NCBI RefSeq assembly: GCF_040115645.1
Contig: NW_027096019.1
Coordinates: forward strand, 372,001-436,000
Length of the DNA stretch: 64,000 nucleotides
Reading direction: 5' to 3'
Origin: Euwallacea fornicatus
Taxonomy: Eukaryota > Arthropoda > Insecta > Coleoptera > Curculionidae
Position numbers and translations under genes: made by a program
Notes under the pieces: model-generated
Told to the model about the DNA's origin: nothing
The model's database searches: none
The model's input: only the letters and a program-made list of their open reading frames with translations
Shown: positions 27,683 through 42,132 of the stretch, piece after piece
Layout: every line of letters starts with the position of its first letter
How positions within the stretch are numbered: the stretch's first letter is position 1

Positions 27683-30600
27683 GTGGTAAAGTGCTCGTCG
27701 AGGTGATTCTGTGGTCAAATTTTGAAGGTATTTGAAGCTCATTTGCCGAAGTTACGGAGGTACAAATCTTGAAAGGTCACGAAAGATGTGTGTTTGTGCA
27801 CATAAATTACTCGTTTTCTGGAAAACTCACCAAGATACAATGAAGCCTTCTTAACTGTGTTAAAAAGAGTTCGTCGATGTGATTCTGTGGTAAAATTTTG
27901 AAGGTATTTGAAGCTCATTTGCCGACGTTACGGAGGTTCAAAGCTTGAAAAGTCACGAAAGAAGTGTGTTGTGCACATAAATTACTCGTTTTCTAGAAAA
28001 CTCACCAAGATACAATGAAGCCTTATTAGTCGTGTTAAAGTGCTCGTCGAGGTGATTCTCTGGTCCAATTTTGAAGGTACTTGGAGCTCATTTGCCGAAG
28101 TTACGGAGGGTCAAAGTTTGAAAGGTCATGAAAGATGTGTGTTTGTGCACATAAATTACTCGTTTTCTAGAAAACTCACCAAGATACAATGAAGCCTTAT
28201 TTGTCATGTTAAAGAGCTCGTCGAGGTGATTCTGTGGTCAAATTTTGAAGGTATTTGAAGCTCATTTGCCGAAGTTACGGAGGTTCAAAGCTTGAAAAGT
28301 CACCAAAGAAGTGTGTTTGTGCACATAAATAACTCGTTTTCTGGAAAACTCACCAAGATACAATGAAGCCTTATTAGTCGTGTTAAAGTGCTCGTCGAGG
28401 TGATTCTCTGGTCCAATTTTGAAGGTACTTGGAGCTCATTTGCCGAAGTTACGGAGGGTCAAAGTTTGAAAGGTCATGAAAGATGTGTGTTTGTGCACAT
28501 AAATTACTCGTTTTCTAGAAAACTCACCAAGATACAATGAAGCCTTATTTGTCATGTTAAAGAGCTCGTCGAGGTGATTCTGTGGTCAAATTTTGAAGGT
28601 ATTTGAAGCTCATTTGCCGAAGTTACGGAGGTACAAATCTTGAAAGGTCACGAAAGATGTGTGTTTGTGCACATAAATTACTCGTTTTCTGGAAAACTCA
28701 CCAAGATACAATGAAGCCTTCTTAACTGTGTTAAAAAGAGTTCGTCGATGTGATTCTGTGGTAAAATTTTGAAGGTATTTGAAGCTCATTTGCCGACGTT
28801 ACGGAGGTTCAAAGCTTGAAAAGTCACGAAAGAAGTGTGTTTGTGCACATAAGTTACTCGTTTTCTAGAAAACTCTCCAAGATACAATGAAGCCTTATTT
28901 GTCATGTTAAAGAGATCGTCGAGGTGATTCTGTGGTCCAATTTTGAAGGTACTTGGAGCTCATTTGCCGAAGTTACGGAGGGTCAAAGTTTGAAAAGTCA
29001 CGAAAGAAGTGTGTTGTGCACATAAATTACTCGTTTTCTAGAAAACTCACCAAGATACAATGAAGCCTTATTTGTCATGTTAAAGAGCTCGTCGAGGTGA
29101 TTCTGTGGTAAAATTTTGAAGGTATTTGAAGCTCATTTGCCGAAATTACGGAGGTTCAAAGCTTGAAAAATCACGAAAGATGTGTGTTTGAGCACATAAG
29201 TTACTCGTTTTCTAGAAAACTCACCAAGATACAATGAAGCCTTCTTTGTCATGTGAAAGAGCTCGTCGAGGTGATTCTATGGTCAAATTTTGAAGGTAGT
29301 TGGAGCTCATTTGCCGAAGTTACGGAGTTTCAAAGCTTGAAAAGTCACGAAAGAAGTGTGTTGTGCACATAAATTACTCGTTTTCTAGAAAACTCACCAA
29401 GATACAATGAAGCCTTATTTGTCATGTTAAAGAGATCGTCGAGGTGATTCTGTGGTCAAATTTTGAAGGTAGTTGGAGCTCATTTGCCGAAGTTACGGAG
29501 GTTCAAAGCTTGAAAAGCCACGAAAGTTGTGTGTTTGAGCACATAAGTTACTCGTTTTCTAGAAAACTCACCAAGATACAATGAAGCCTTATTTGTCATG
29601 TTAAAGAGATCGACGAGGTGATTCTATGGTCAAATTTTGAAGGTAGTTGGAGCTCATTTGCCGAAGTTACGGAGTTTCAAAGCTTGAAAAGTCACGAAAG
29701 AAGTGTGTTGTGCACATAAATTACTCGTTTTCTAGAAAACTCACCAAGATACAATGAAGCCTTATTTGTCATGTTAAAGAGATCGTCGAGGTGATTCTGT
29801 GGTCAAATTTTGAAGGTAGTTGGAGCTCATTTGCCGAAGTTACGGAGGTTCAAAGCTTGAAAAGCCACGAAAGTTGTGTGTTTGAGCACATAAGTTACTC
29901 GTTTTCTAGAAAACTCACCAAGATACAATGAAGCCTTATTTGTCATGTTAAAGAGATCGACGAGGTGATTCTGTGGTCAAATTTTGAAGGTAGTTGGAGC
30001 TCATTTGCCGAAGTTACGGAGGTTCAAAGCTTGAAAAGTCACGAAAGTTGTGTGTTTGAGCACATAAATTACTCGTTTTCTAGAAAACTCACCAAGATAC
30101 ACTGAGGCCTTCTTTGTCATGTTAAAGAGCTCGTCGAGGTGATTCTGTGGTCAAAATTTGAAGGTAGTTGGAGCTCATTTGCCGAAATTACGGAGGTTCA
30201 AAGCTTGAAAAATCACGAAAGATGTGTGTTTGAGCACATAAGTTACTCGTTTTCTAGAAAACTCACCAAGATACAATGAGGCCTTATTAGTCGTGTTAAA
30301 GTGCTCGTCGAGGTGATTCTGTGGTCAAATTTTGAAGGTATTTGAAGCTCATTTGCCGAAGTTACGGAGGTACAAATCTTGAAAGGTCACGAAAGATGTG
30401 TGTTTGTGCACTTAAATTACTCGTTTTCTGGAAAACTCACCAAGATACAATGAAGCCTTCTTAACTGTGTTAAAAAGAGTTCGTCGATGTGATTCTGTGG
30501 TAAAATTTTGAAGGTATTTGAAGCTCATTTGCCGAAGTTACGGAGGTTCAAAGCTTGAAAAGTCACGAAAGAAGTGTGTTTGTGCACATAAATAACTCGT

Positions 30601-33600
30601 TTTCTGGAAAACTCACCAAGATACAATGAAGCCTTATTTGTCATGTTAAAGAGATCGTCGAGGTGATTCTGTGGTCAAATTTTGAAGGTAGTTGGAGCTC
30701 ATTTGCCGAAGTTACGGAGGTTCATAGCTTGAAAAGCCACGAAAGTTGTGTGTTTGAGCTCATAAGTTACTCGTTTTCTAGAAAACTCTCCAAGATACAA
30801 TGAAGCCTTATTTGTCATGTTAAAGAGCTCGTCGAGGTGATTCTGTGGTAAAATTTTGAAGGTATTTGAAGCTCATTTGCCGAAGTTACGGAGGTACAAA
30901 TCTTGAAAGGTCACGAAAGATGTGTGTTTGTGCACTTAAATTACTCGTTTTCTGGAAAACTCACCAAGATACAATGAAGCCTTCTTAACTGTGTTAAAAA
31001 GAGTTCGTCGATGTGATTCTGTGGTAAAATTTTGAAGGTATTTGAAGCTCATTTGCCGAAGTTACGGAGGTTCAAAGCTTGAAAAGTCACGAAAGAAGTG
31101 TGTTTGTGCACATAAATAACTCGTTTTCTGGAAAACTCACCAAGATACAATGAAGCCTTATTTGTCATGTTAAAGAGATCGTCGAGGTGATTCTGTGGTC
31201 AAATTTTGAAGGTAGTTGGAGCTCATTTGCCGACGTTACGGAGGTTCAAAGCTTGAAAAGTCACGAAAGAAGTGTGTTTGTGCACATAAGTTACTCGTTT
31301 TCTAGAAAACTCTCCAAGATACAATGAAGCCTTATTTGTCATGTTAAAGAGATCGTCGAGGTGATTCTGTGGTCCAATTTTGAAGGTACTTGGAGCTCAT
31401 TTGCCGAAGTTACGGAGGGTCAAAGTTTGAAAAGTCACGAAAGAAGTGTGTTGTGCACATAAATTACTCGTTTTCTAGAAAACTCACCAAGATACAATGA
31501 AGCCTTATTTGTCATGTTAAAGAGCTCGTCGAGGTGATTCTGTGGTAAAATTTTGAAGGTATTTGAAGCTCATTTGCCGAAATTACGGAGGTTCAAAGCT
31601 TGAAAAATCACGAAAGATGTGTGTTTGAGCACATAAGTTACTCGTTTTCTAGAAAACTCACCAAGATACAATGAAGCCTTCTTTGTCATGTGAAAGAGCT
31701 CGTCGAGGTGATTCTATGGTCAAATTTTGAAGGTAGTTGGAGCTCATTTGCCGAAGTTACGGAGTTTCAAAGCTTGAAAAGTCACGAAAGAAGTGTGTTG
31801 TGCACATAAATTACTCGTTTTCTAGAAAACTCACCAAGATACAATGAAGCCTTATTTGTCATGTTAAAGAGATCGTCGAGGTGATTCTGTGGTCAAATTT
31901 TGAAGGTAGTTGGAGCTCATTTGCCGAAGTTACGGAGGTTCAAAGCTTGAAAAGCCACGAAAGTTGTGTGTTTGAGCACATAAGTTACTCGTTTTCTAGA
32001 AAACTCACCAAGATACAATGAAGCCTTATTTGTCATGTTAAAGAGATCGACGAGGTGATTCTATGGTCAAATTTTGAAGGTAGTTGGAGCTCATTTGCCG
32101 AAGTTACGGAGTTTCAAAGCTTGAAAAGTCACGAAAGAAGTGTGTTGTGCACATAAATTACTCGTTTTCTAGAAAACTCACCAAGATACAATGAAGCCTT
32201 ATTTGTCATGTTAAAGAGATCGTCGAGGTGATTCTGTGGTCAAATTTTGAAGGTAGTTGGAGCTCATTTGCCGAAGTTACGGAGGTTCAAAGCTTGAAAA
32301 GCCACGAAAGTTGTGTGTTTGAGCACATAAGTTACTCGTTTTCTAGAAAACTCACCAAGATACAATGAAGCCTTATTTGTCATGTTAAAGAGATCGACGA
32401 GGTGATTCTGTGGTCAAATTTTGAAGGTAGTTGGAGCTCATTTGCCGAAGTTACGGAGGTTCAAAGCTTGAAAAGTCACGAAAGTTGTGTGTTTGAGCAC
32501 ATAAATTACTCGTTTTCTAGAAAACTCACCAAGATACACTGAGGCCTTCTTTGTCATGTTAAAGAGCTCGTCGAGGTGATTCTGTGGTCAAAATTTGAAG
32601 GTAGTTGGAGCTCATTTGCCGAAATTACGGAGGTTCAAAGCTTGAAAAATCACGAAAGATGTGTGTTTGAGCACATAAGTTACTCGTTTTCTAGAAAACT
32701 CACCAAGATACAATGAGGCCTTATTAGTCGTGTTAAAGTGCTCGTCGAGGTGATTCTGTGGTCAAATTTTGAAGGTATTTGAAGCTCATTTGCCGAAGTT
32801 ACGGAGGTACAAATCTTGAAAGGTCACGAAAGATGTGTGTTTGTGCACTTAAATTACTCGTTTTCTGGAAAACTCACCAAGATACAATGAAGCCTTCTTA
32901 ACTGTGTTAAAAAGAGTTCGTCGATGTGATTCTGTGGTAAAATTTTGAAGGTATTTGAAGCTCATTTGCCGAAGTTACGGAGGTTCAAAGCTTGAAAAGT
33001 CACGAAAGAAGTGTGTTTGTGCACATAAATAACTCGTTTTCTGGAAAACTCACCAAGATACAATGAAGCCTTATTTGTCATGTTAAAGAGATCGTCGAGG
33101 TGATTCTGTGGTCAAATTTTGAAGGTAGTTGGAGCTCATTTGCCGAAGTTACGGAGGTTCATAGCTTGAAAAGCCACGAAAGTTGTGTGTTTGAGCTCAT
33201 AAGTTACTCGTTTTCTAGAAAACTCTCCAAGATACAATGAAGCCTTATTTGTCATGTTAAAGAGCTCGTCGAGGTGATTCTGTGGTAAAATTTTGAAGGT
33301 ATTTGAAGCTCATTTGCCGAAATTACGGAGGTTCAAAGCTTGAAAAATCACGAAAGATGTGTGTTTGAGCACATAAGTTACTCGTTTTCTAGAAAACTCA
33401 CCAAGATACAATGAAGCCTTCTTTGTCATGTGAAAGAGCTCGTCGAGGTGATTCTATGGTCAAATTTTGAAGGTAGTTGGAGCTCATTTGCCGAAGTTAC
33501 GGAGTTTCAAAGCTTGAAAAGTCACGAAAGAAGTGTGTTGTGCACATAAATTACTCGTTTTCTAGAAAACTCACCAAGATACAATGAAGCCTTATTTGTC

Positions 33601-34308
33601 ATGTTAAAGAGATCGTCGAGGTGATTCTGTGGTCAAATTTTGAAGGTAGTTGGAGCTCATTTGCCGAAGTTACGGAGGTTCAAAACTTGAAAAGCCACGA
33701 AAGTTGTGTGTTTGAGCACATAAGTTACTCGTTTTCTAGAAAACTCACCAAGATACAATGAGGCCTTATTAGTCGTGTTAAAGTGCTCGTCGAGGTGATT
33801 CTGTGGTCAAATTTTGAAGGTATTTGAAGCTCATTTGCCGAAGTTACGGAGGTACAAATCTTGAAAGGTCACGAAAGATGTGTGTTTGTGCACATAAATT
33901 ACTCGTTTTCTGGAAAACTCACCAAGATACAATGAAGCCTTCTTAACTGTGTTAAAAAGAGTTCGTCGATGTGATTCTGTGGTAAAATTTTGAAGGTATT
34001 TGAAGCTCATTTGCCGACGTTACGGAGGTTCAAAGCTTGAAAAGTCACGAAAGAAGTGTGTTTGTGCACATAAGTTACTCGTTTTCTAGAAAACTCTCCA
34101 AGATACAATGAAGCCTTATTTGTCATGTTAAAGAGATCGTCGAGGTGATTCTGTGGTCCAATTTTGAAGGTACTTGGAGCTCATTTGCCGAAGTTACGGA
34201 GGGTCAAAGTTTGAAAAGTCACGAAAGAAGTGTGTTGTGCACATAAATTACTCGTTTTCTAGAAAACTCACCAAGATACAATGAAGCCTTATTTGTCATG
34301 TTAAAGAG
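27520..34308 (+). repeat. 6.8-kb higher-order block, copy 2 (39 monomers)
   Basis: Near-identical copy of 18463-25251. GCACTTAAAT occurs at 30408, 30932 and 32845, each exactly 9057 bp from its partner, and the internal 524-bp and 1913-bp spacings are kept. It ends where this copy reads AAAGAGCTCG and the first copy reads AAAGAGATCG. From that point the sequence instead follows 29.08 kb at a 5221-bp offset, so a further exchange joint lies here. Confidence 0.85.
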
Positions 34309-36048
34309 CTCGTCGAGGTGATTCTGTGGTAAAATTTTGAAGGTATTTGAAGCTCATTTGCCGAAATTACGGAGGTTCAAAGCTTGAAAAATCACGAAAG
34401 ATGTGTGTTTGAGCACATAAGTTACTCGTTTTCTAGAAAACTCACCAAGATACAATGAAGCCTTCTTTGTCATGTGAAAGAGCTCGTCGAGGTGATTCTA
34501 TGGTCAAATTTTGAAGGTAGTTGGAGCTCATTTGCCGAAGTTACGGAGTTTCAAAGCTTGAAAAGTCACGAAAGAAGTGTGTTGTGCACATAAATTACTC
34601 GTTTTCTAGAAAACTCACCAAGATACAATGAAGCCTTATTTGTCATGTTAAAGAGATCGTCGAGGTGATTCTGTGGTCAAATTTTGAAGGTAGTTGGAGC
34701 TCATTTGCCGAAGTTACGGAGGTTCAAAGCTTGAAAAGCCACGAAAGTTGTGTGTTTGAGCACATAAGTTACTCGTTTTCTAGAAAACTCACCAAGATAC
34801 AATGAAGCCTTATTTGTCATGTTAAAGAGATCGACGAGGTGATTCTATGGTCAAATTTTGAAGGTAGTTGGAGCTCATTTGCCGAAGTTACGGAGTTTCA
34901 AAGCTTGAAAAGTCACGAAAGAAGTGTGTTGTGCACATAAATTACTCGTTTTCTAGAAAACTCACCAAGATACAATGAAGCCTTATTTGTCATGTTAAAG
35001 AGATCGTCGAGGTGATTCTGTGGTCAAATTTTGAAGGTAGTTGGAGCTCATTTGCCGAAGTTACGGAGGTTCAAAGCTTGAAAAGCCACGAAAGTTGTGT
35101 GTTTGAGCACATAAGTTACTCGTTTTCTAGAAAACTCACCAAGATACAATGAAGCCTTATTTGTCATGTTAAAGAGATCGACGAGGTGATTCTGTGGTCA
35201 AATTTTGAAGGTAGTTGGAGCTCATTTGCCGAAGTTACGGAGGTTCAAAGCTTGAAAAGTCACGAAAGTTGTGTGTTTGAGCACATAAATTACTCGTTTT
35301 CTAGAAAACTCACCAAGATACACTGAGGCCTTCTTTGTCATGTTAAAGAGCTCGTCGAGGTGATTCTGTGGTCAAAATTTGAAGGTAGTTGGAGCTCATT
35401 TGCCGAAATTACGGAGGTTCAAAGCTTGAAAAATCACGAAAGATGTGTGTTTGAGCACATAAGTTACTCGTTTTCTAGAAAACTCACCAAGATACAATGA
35501 GGCCTTATTAGTCGTGTTAAAGTGCTCGTCGAGGTGATTCTGTGGTCAAATTTTGAAGGTATTTGAAGCTCATTTGCCGAAGTTACGGAGGTACAAATCT
35601 TGAAAGGTCACGAAAGATGTGTGTTTGTGCACTTAAATTACTCGTTTTCTGGAAAACTCACCAAGATACAATGAAGCCTTCTTAACTGTGTTAAAAAGAG
35701 TTCGTCGATGTGATTCTGTGGTAAAATTTTGAAGGTATTTGAAGCTCATTTGCCGAAGTTACGGAGGTTCAAAGCTTGAAAAGTCACGAAAGAAGTGTGT
35801 TTGTGCACATAAATAACTCGTTTTCTGGAAAACTCACCAAGATACAATGAAGCCTTATTTGTCATGTTAAAGAGATCGTCGAGGTGATTCTGTGGTCAAA
35901 TTTTGAAGGTAGTTGGAGCTCATTTGCCGAAGTTACGGAGGTTCATAGCTTGAAAAGCCACGAAAGTTGTGTGTTTGAGCTCATAAGTTACTCGTTTTCT
36001 AGAAAACTCTCCAAGATACAATGAAGCCTTATTTGTCATGTTAAAGAG
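34271..36048 (+). repeat. 1740-bp (10-monomer) tandem unit, copy 1
   Basis: This unit repeats directly in tandem: copy 2 begins at 36011, before copy 1 ends. Shared markers are GCACTTAAAT at 35629 and 37369, and TTCATAGC near 35942 and 37682. The only difference noted is AAAGCTTG here against AAAACTTG in copy 2, at 34729/36469. The same set of ten monomer variants forms the tandem at 48.6-52.2 kb. Confidence 0.85.
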
Positions 36049-37788
36049 CTCGTCGAGGTGATTCTGTGGTAAAATTTTGAAGGTATTTGAAGCTCATTTG
36101 CCGAAATTACGGAGGTTCAAAGCTTGAAAAATCACGAAAGATGTGTGTTTGAGCACATAAGTTACTCGTTTTCTAGAAAACTCACCAAGATACAATGAAG
36201 CCTTCTTTGTCATGTGAAAGAGCTCGTCGAGGTGATTCTATGGTCAAATTTTGAAGGTAGTTGGAGCTCATTTGCCGAAGTTACGGAGTTTCAAAGCTTG
36301 AAAAGTCACGAAAGAAGTGTGTTGTGCACATAAATTACTCGTTTTCTAGAAAACTCACCAAGATACAATGAAGCCTTATTTGTCATGTTAAAGAGATCGT
36401 CGAGGTGATTCTGTGGTCAAATTTTGAAGGTAGTTGGAGCTCATTTGCCGAAGTTACGGAGGTTCAAAACTTGAAAAGCCACGAAAGTTGTGTGTTTGAG
36501 CACATAAGTTACTCGTTTTCTAGAAAACTCACCAAGATACAATGAAGCCTTATTTGTCATGTTAAAGAGATCGACGAGGTGATTCTATGGTCAAATTTTG
36601 AAGGTAGTTGGAGCTCATTTGCCGAAGTTACGGAGTTTCAAAGCTTGAAAAGTCACGAAAGAAGTGTGTTGTGCACATAAATTACTCGTTTTCTAGAAAA
36701 CTCACCAAGATACAATGAAGCCTTATTTGTCATGTTAAAGAGATCGTCGAGGTGATTCTGTGGTCAAATTTTGAAGGTAGTTGGAGCTCATTTGCCGAAG
36801 TTACGGAGGTTCAAAGCTTGAAAAGCCACGAAAGTTGTGTGTTTGAGCACATAAGTTACTCGTTTTCTAGAAAACTCACCAAGATACAATGAAGCCTTAT
36901 TTGTCATGTTAAAGAGATCGACGAGGTGATTCTGTGGTCAAATTTTGAAGGTAGTTGGAGCTCATTTGCCGAAGTTACGGAGGTTCAAAGCTTGAAAAGT
37001 CACGAAAGTTGTGTGTTTGAGCACATAAATTACTCGTTTTCTAGAAAACTCACCAAGATACACTGAGGCCTTCTTTGTCATGTTAAAGAGCTCGTCGAGG
37101 TGATTCTGTGGTCAAAATTTGAAGGTAGTTGGAGCTCATTTGCCGAAATTACGGAGGTTCAAAGCTTGAAAAATCACGAAAGATGTGTGTTTGAGCACAT
37201 AAGTTACTCGTTTTCTAGAAAACTCACCAAGATACAATGAGGCCTTATTAGTCGTGTTAAAGTGCTCGTCGAGGTGATTCTGTGGTCAAATTTTGAAGGT
37301 ATTTGAAGCTCATTTGCCGAAGTTACGGAGGTACAAATCTTGAAAGGTCACGAAAGATGTGTGTTTGTGCACTTAAATTACTCGTTTTCTGGAAAACTCA
37401 CCAAGATACAATGAAGCCTTCTTAACTGTGTTAAAAAGAGTTCGTCGATGTGATTCTGTGGTAAAATTTTGAAGGTATTTGAAGCTCATTTGCCGAAGTT
37501 ACGGAGGTTCAAAGCTTGAAAAGTCACGAAAGAAGTGTGTTTGTGCACATAAATAACTCGTTTTCTGGAAAACTCACCAAGATACAATGAAGCCTTATTT
37601 GTCATGTTAAAGAGATCGTCGAGGTGATTCTGTGGTCAAATTTTGAAGGTAGTTGGAGCTCATTTGCCGAAGTTACGGAGGTTCATAGCTTGAAAAGCCA
37701 CGAAAGTTGTGTGTTTGAGCTCATAAGTTACTCGTTTTCTAGAAAACTCTCCAAGATACAATGAAGCCTTATTTGTCATGTTAAAGAG
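36011..37788 (+). repeat. 1740-bp (10-monomer) tandem unit, copy 2
   Basis: Second copy of the ten-monomer unit at 34271. It ends where the sequence switches from AAAGAGCTCG to AAAGAGATCG followed by a GGTCCAATTTT monomer. That switch leads into the segment with the GTCACGATAG marker at 37871, which lies 72 bp before the empty LINE target site. Confidence 0.85.
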
Positions 37789-40724
37789 ATCGTCGAGGTG
37801 ATTCTGTGGTCCAATTTTGAAGGTACTTGGAGCTCATTTGCCGAAGTTACGGAGGGTCAAAGTTTGAAAAGTCACGATAGAAGTGTGTTGTGCACATAAA
37901 TTACTCGTTTTCTAGAAAACTCACCAAGATACAATGAAGCCTTATTTGTCATGTTAAAGAGCTCGTCGAGGTGATTCTGTGGTAAAATTTTGAAGGTATT
38001 TGAAGCTCATTTGCCGAAGTTACGGAGGTTCAAATCTTGAAAGGTCACGAAAGATGTGTGTTTGTGCACATAAATTACTCGTTTTCTAGAAAACTCACCG
38101 AGATATAATGAAGCCTTATTTGTCGTGTTAAAGTGCTCGTCGAGGTGATTCTGTGGTCAAATTTTGAAGCTATTTGGAGCTCATTTGCCGAAGTTACGGA
38201 GATTCAAAGCTTGAAAAGTCACGAAAGATGTGTGTTTGTGCACATAAATTACTCGTTTTCTAGAAAAATCACCAAGATACAATGAAGCCTTATTTGTCAT
38301 GTTAAAGAGATCGTCGAGGTGATTCTGTGGTCAAATTTTGAAGGTAGTTGGAGCTCATTTGCCGAAGTTACGGAGGTTCAAAGCTTGAAAAGCCACGAAA
38401 GTTGTGTGTTTGAGCACATAAGTTACTCGTTTTCTAGAAAACTCACCAAGATACAATGAAGCCTTATTTGTCATGTTAAAGAGATCGTCGAGGTGATTCT
38501 GTGGTCAAATTTTGAAGGTAGTTGGAGCTCATTTACCGAAGTTACGGAGGGTCAAATTTTGAAAAGTCACGAAAGAAGTGTGTTGTGCACATAAATTACT
38601 CGTTTTCTAGAAAACTCACCAAGATACAATGAAGCCTTATTAGTCGTGTTAAAGTGCTCGTCGAGGTGATTCTGTGGTCAAATTTTGAAGGTATTTGAAG
38701 CTCATTTGCCGAAGTTACGGAGGTACAAAGCTTGAAAAGCCACGAAAGTTGTGTGTTTGAGCACATAAGTTACTCGTTTTCTAGAAAACTCACCAAGATA
38801 CAATGAAGCCTTATTTGTCATGTTAAAGAGATCGTCGAGGTGATTCTGTGGTCAAATTTTGAAGGTAGTTGGAGCTCATTTGCCGAAGTTACGGAGGTTC
38901 AAAGCTTGAAAAGTCACCAAAGAAGTGTGTTGTGCACATAAATTACTCGTTTTCTAGAAAACTCACCAAGATACAATGAAGCCTTATTTGTCATGTTAAA
39001 GAGCTCGTCGAGGTGATTCTGTGGTAAAATTTTGAAGGTATTTGAAGCTCATTTGCCGAAGTTACGGAGGTTCAAATCTTGAAAGGTCACGAAAGATGTG
39101 TGTTTGTGCACATAAATTACTCGTTTTCTAGAAAACTCACCAAGATACAATGAGGCCTTATTAGTCGTGTTAAAGTGCTCGTCAAGGTGATTCTGTGGTC
39201 AAATTTTGAAGGTATTTGAAGCTCATATGCCGAAGTTACGGAGGTACAAATCTTGAAAGGTCACGAAAGATGTGTGTTTGTGCACATAAATTACTCGTTT
39301 TCTGGAAAACTCACCAAGATACAATGAAGCCTTCTTAACTGTGTTAAAAAGAGTTCGTCGATGTGATTCTGTGGTAAAATTTTTAAGGTATTTGAAGCTC
39401 ATTTGCCGAAGTTACGGAGGTTCAAAGCTTGAAAAGTCACGAAAGAAGTGTGTTTGTGCACATAAATTACTCGTTTTCTGGAAAACTCACCAAGATACAA
39501 TGAAGCCTTCTTAACTGTGTTAAAAAGAGTTCGTCGATGTGATTCTGTGGTAAAATTTTAAAGGTATTTGAAGCTCATTTGCCGAAGTTACGGAGGTTCA
39601 AATCTTGAAAGGTCACGAAAGATGTGTGTTTGCGCACATAAATTACTCGTTTTCTAGAAAACTCACCAAGATACAATGAGGCCTTATTAGTCGTGTTAAA
39701 GCGCTCGTCGAGGTGATTCTGTGGTCAAATTTTGAAGGTATTTGAAGCTCATTTGCCGAAGTTACGGAGGTACAAATCTTGAAAGGTCACGAAAGATGTG
39801 TGTTTGTGCACATAAATTACTCGTTTTCTGGAAAACTCACCAAGATACAATGAAGCCTTCTTAACTGTGTTAAAAAGAGTTCGTCGATGTGATTCTGTGG
39901 TAAAATTTTAAAGGTATTTGAAGCTCATTTGCCGAAGTTACGGAGGTACAAAGCTTGAAAAGTCACGAAAGAAGTGTGTTTGTGCACATAAATTACTCGT
40001 TTTCTGGAAAACTCACCAAGATACAATGAAGCCTTATTTGTCATGTTAAAGAGATCGTCGAGGTGATTCTGTGGTCAAATTTTGAAGGTAGTTGGAGCTC
40101 ATTTGCCGAAGTTACGGAGGTTCAAAGCTTGAAAAGCCACGAAAGTTGTGTGTTTGAGCACATAAGTTACTCGTTTTCTAGAAAACTCACCAAGATACAA
40201 TGAAGCCTTATTAGTCGTGTTAAAGTGCTCGTCGAGGTGATTCTGTGGTCAAATTTTGAAGGTAGTTGGAGCTCATTTGCCGAAGTTACGGAGGTTCAAA
40301 GCTTGAAAAGTCACCAAAGAAGTGTGTTGTGCACATAAATTACTCGTTTTCTAGAAAACTCACCAAGATACAATGAAGCCTTATTTGTCATGTTAAAGAG
40401 CTCGTCGAGGTGATTCTGTGGTAAAATTTTGAAGGTATTTGAAGCTCATTTGCCGAAGTTACGGAGGTTCAAATCTTGAAAGGTCACGAAAGATGTGTGT
40501 TTGTGCACATAAATTACTCGTTTTCTAGAAAACTCACCAAGATACAATGAGGCCTTATTAGTCGTGTTAAAGTGCTCGTCGAGGTGATTCTGTGGTCAAA
40601 TTTTGAAGGTATTTGAAGCTCATATGCCGAAGTTACGGAGGTACAAATCTTGAAAGGTCACGAAAGATGTGTGTTTGTGCACATAAATTACTCGTTTTCT
40701 GGAAAACTCACCAAGATACAATGA
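36744..40724 (+). repeat. 4180-bp (24-monomer) unit, copy 1, empty LINE site
   Basis: This segment repeats 4180 bp downstream, counting without the LINE. Shared private variants are GTCACGATAG at 37871, TAGAAAAATC at 38261, CATTTACCG near 38533, CATATGCCG near 39224, TTTTTAAGG near 39380 and TTTGCGCAC near 39630. The copy around the LINE has each at +4180 (left of the LINE) or +6987 (right of it). The target position 37943-37953 is uninterrupted here. Confidence 0.85.
37943..37953. other. Empty LINE target site, paralogue 1
   Basis: TATTTGTCATG is followed directly by TTAAAGAGCTCG, with no insertion. The surrounding satellite matches the sequence on both sides of the LINE: the left side at +4180 and the right side at +6987. 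It therefore shows the target before insertion and confirms that only one copy of the 11-13 bp site existed. Confidence 0.9.
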
Positions 40725-42122
40725 GGCCTTATTAGTCGTGTTAAAGTGCTCGTCGAGGTGATTCTGTGGTCAAATTTTGAAGGTATTTGAAGCTCATTTG
40801 CCGAAGTTACGGAGGTTCAAATCTTGAAAGGTCACGAAAGATGTGTGTTTGTGCACATAAATTACTCGTTTTCTAGAAAACTCACCAAGATACAATGAGG
40901 CCTTATTAGTCGTGTTAAAGTGCTCGTCGAGGTGATTCTGTGGTCAAATTTTGAAGGTAGTTGGAGCTCATTTGCCGAAGTTACGGAGGTTCAAAGCTTG
41001 AAAAGCCACGAAAGTTGTGTGTTTGAGCACATAAGTTACTCGTTTTCTAGAAAACTCACCAAGATACAATGAAGCCTTATTTGTCATGTTAAAGAGATCG
41101 ACGAGGTGATTCTGTGGTCAAATTTTGAAGGTAGTTGGAGCTCATTTGCCGAAGTTACGGAGGTTCAAAGCTTGAAAAGTCACGAAAGTTGTGTGTTTGA
41201 GCACATAAATTACTCGTTTTCTAGAAAACTCACCAAGATACACTGAGGCCTTCTTTGTCATGTTAAAGAGCTCGTCGAGGTGATTCTGTGGTCAAAATTT
41301 GAAGGTAGTTGGAGCTCATTTGCCGAAATTACGGAGGTTCAAAGCTTGAAAAATCACGAAAGATGTGTGTTTGAGCACATAAGTTACTCGTTTTCTAGAA
41401 AACTCACCAAGATACAATGAGGCCTTATTAGTCGTGTTAAAGTGCTCGTCGAGGTGATTCTGTGGTCAAATTTTGAAGGTATTTGAAGCTCATTTGCCGA
41501 AGTTACGGAGGTACAAATCTTGAAAGGTCACGAAAGATGTGTGTTTGTGCACTTAAATTACTCGTTTTCTGGAAAACTCACCAAGATACAATGAAGCCTT
41601 CTTAACTGTGTTAAAAAGAGTTCGTCGATGTGATTCTGTGGTAAAATTTTGAAGGTATTTGAAGCTCATTTGCCGAAGTTACGGAGGTTCAAAGCTTGAA
41701 AAGTCACGAAAGAAGTGTGTTTGTGCACATAAATAACTCGTTTTCTGGAAAACTCACCAAGATACAATGAAGCCTTATTTGTCATGTTAAAGAGATCGTC
41801 GAGGTGATTCTGTGGTCAAATTTTGAAGGTAGTTGGAGCTCATTTGCCGAAGTTACGGAGGTTCATAGCTTGAAAAGCCACGAAAGTTGTGTGTTTGAGC
41901 TCATAAGTTACTCGTTTTCTAGAAAACTCTCCAAGATACAATGAAGCCTTATTTGTCATGTTAAAGAGATCGTCGAGGTGATTCTGTGGTCCAATTTTGA
42001 AGGTACTTGGAGCTCATTTGCCGAAGTTACGGAGGGTCAAAGTTTGAAAAGTCACGATAGAAGTGTGTTGTGCACATAAATTACTCGTTTTCTAGAAAAC
42101 TCACCAAGATACAATGAAGCCT

Positions 42123-42132
42123 TATTTGTCAT

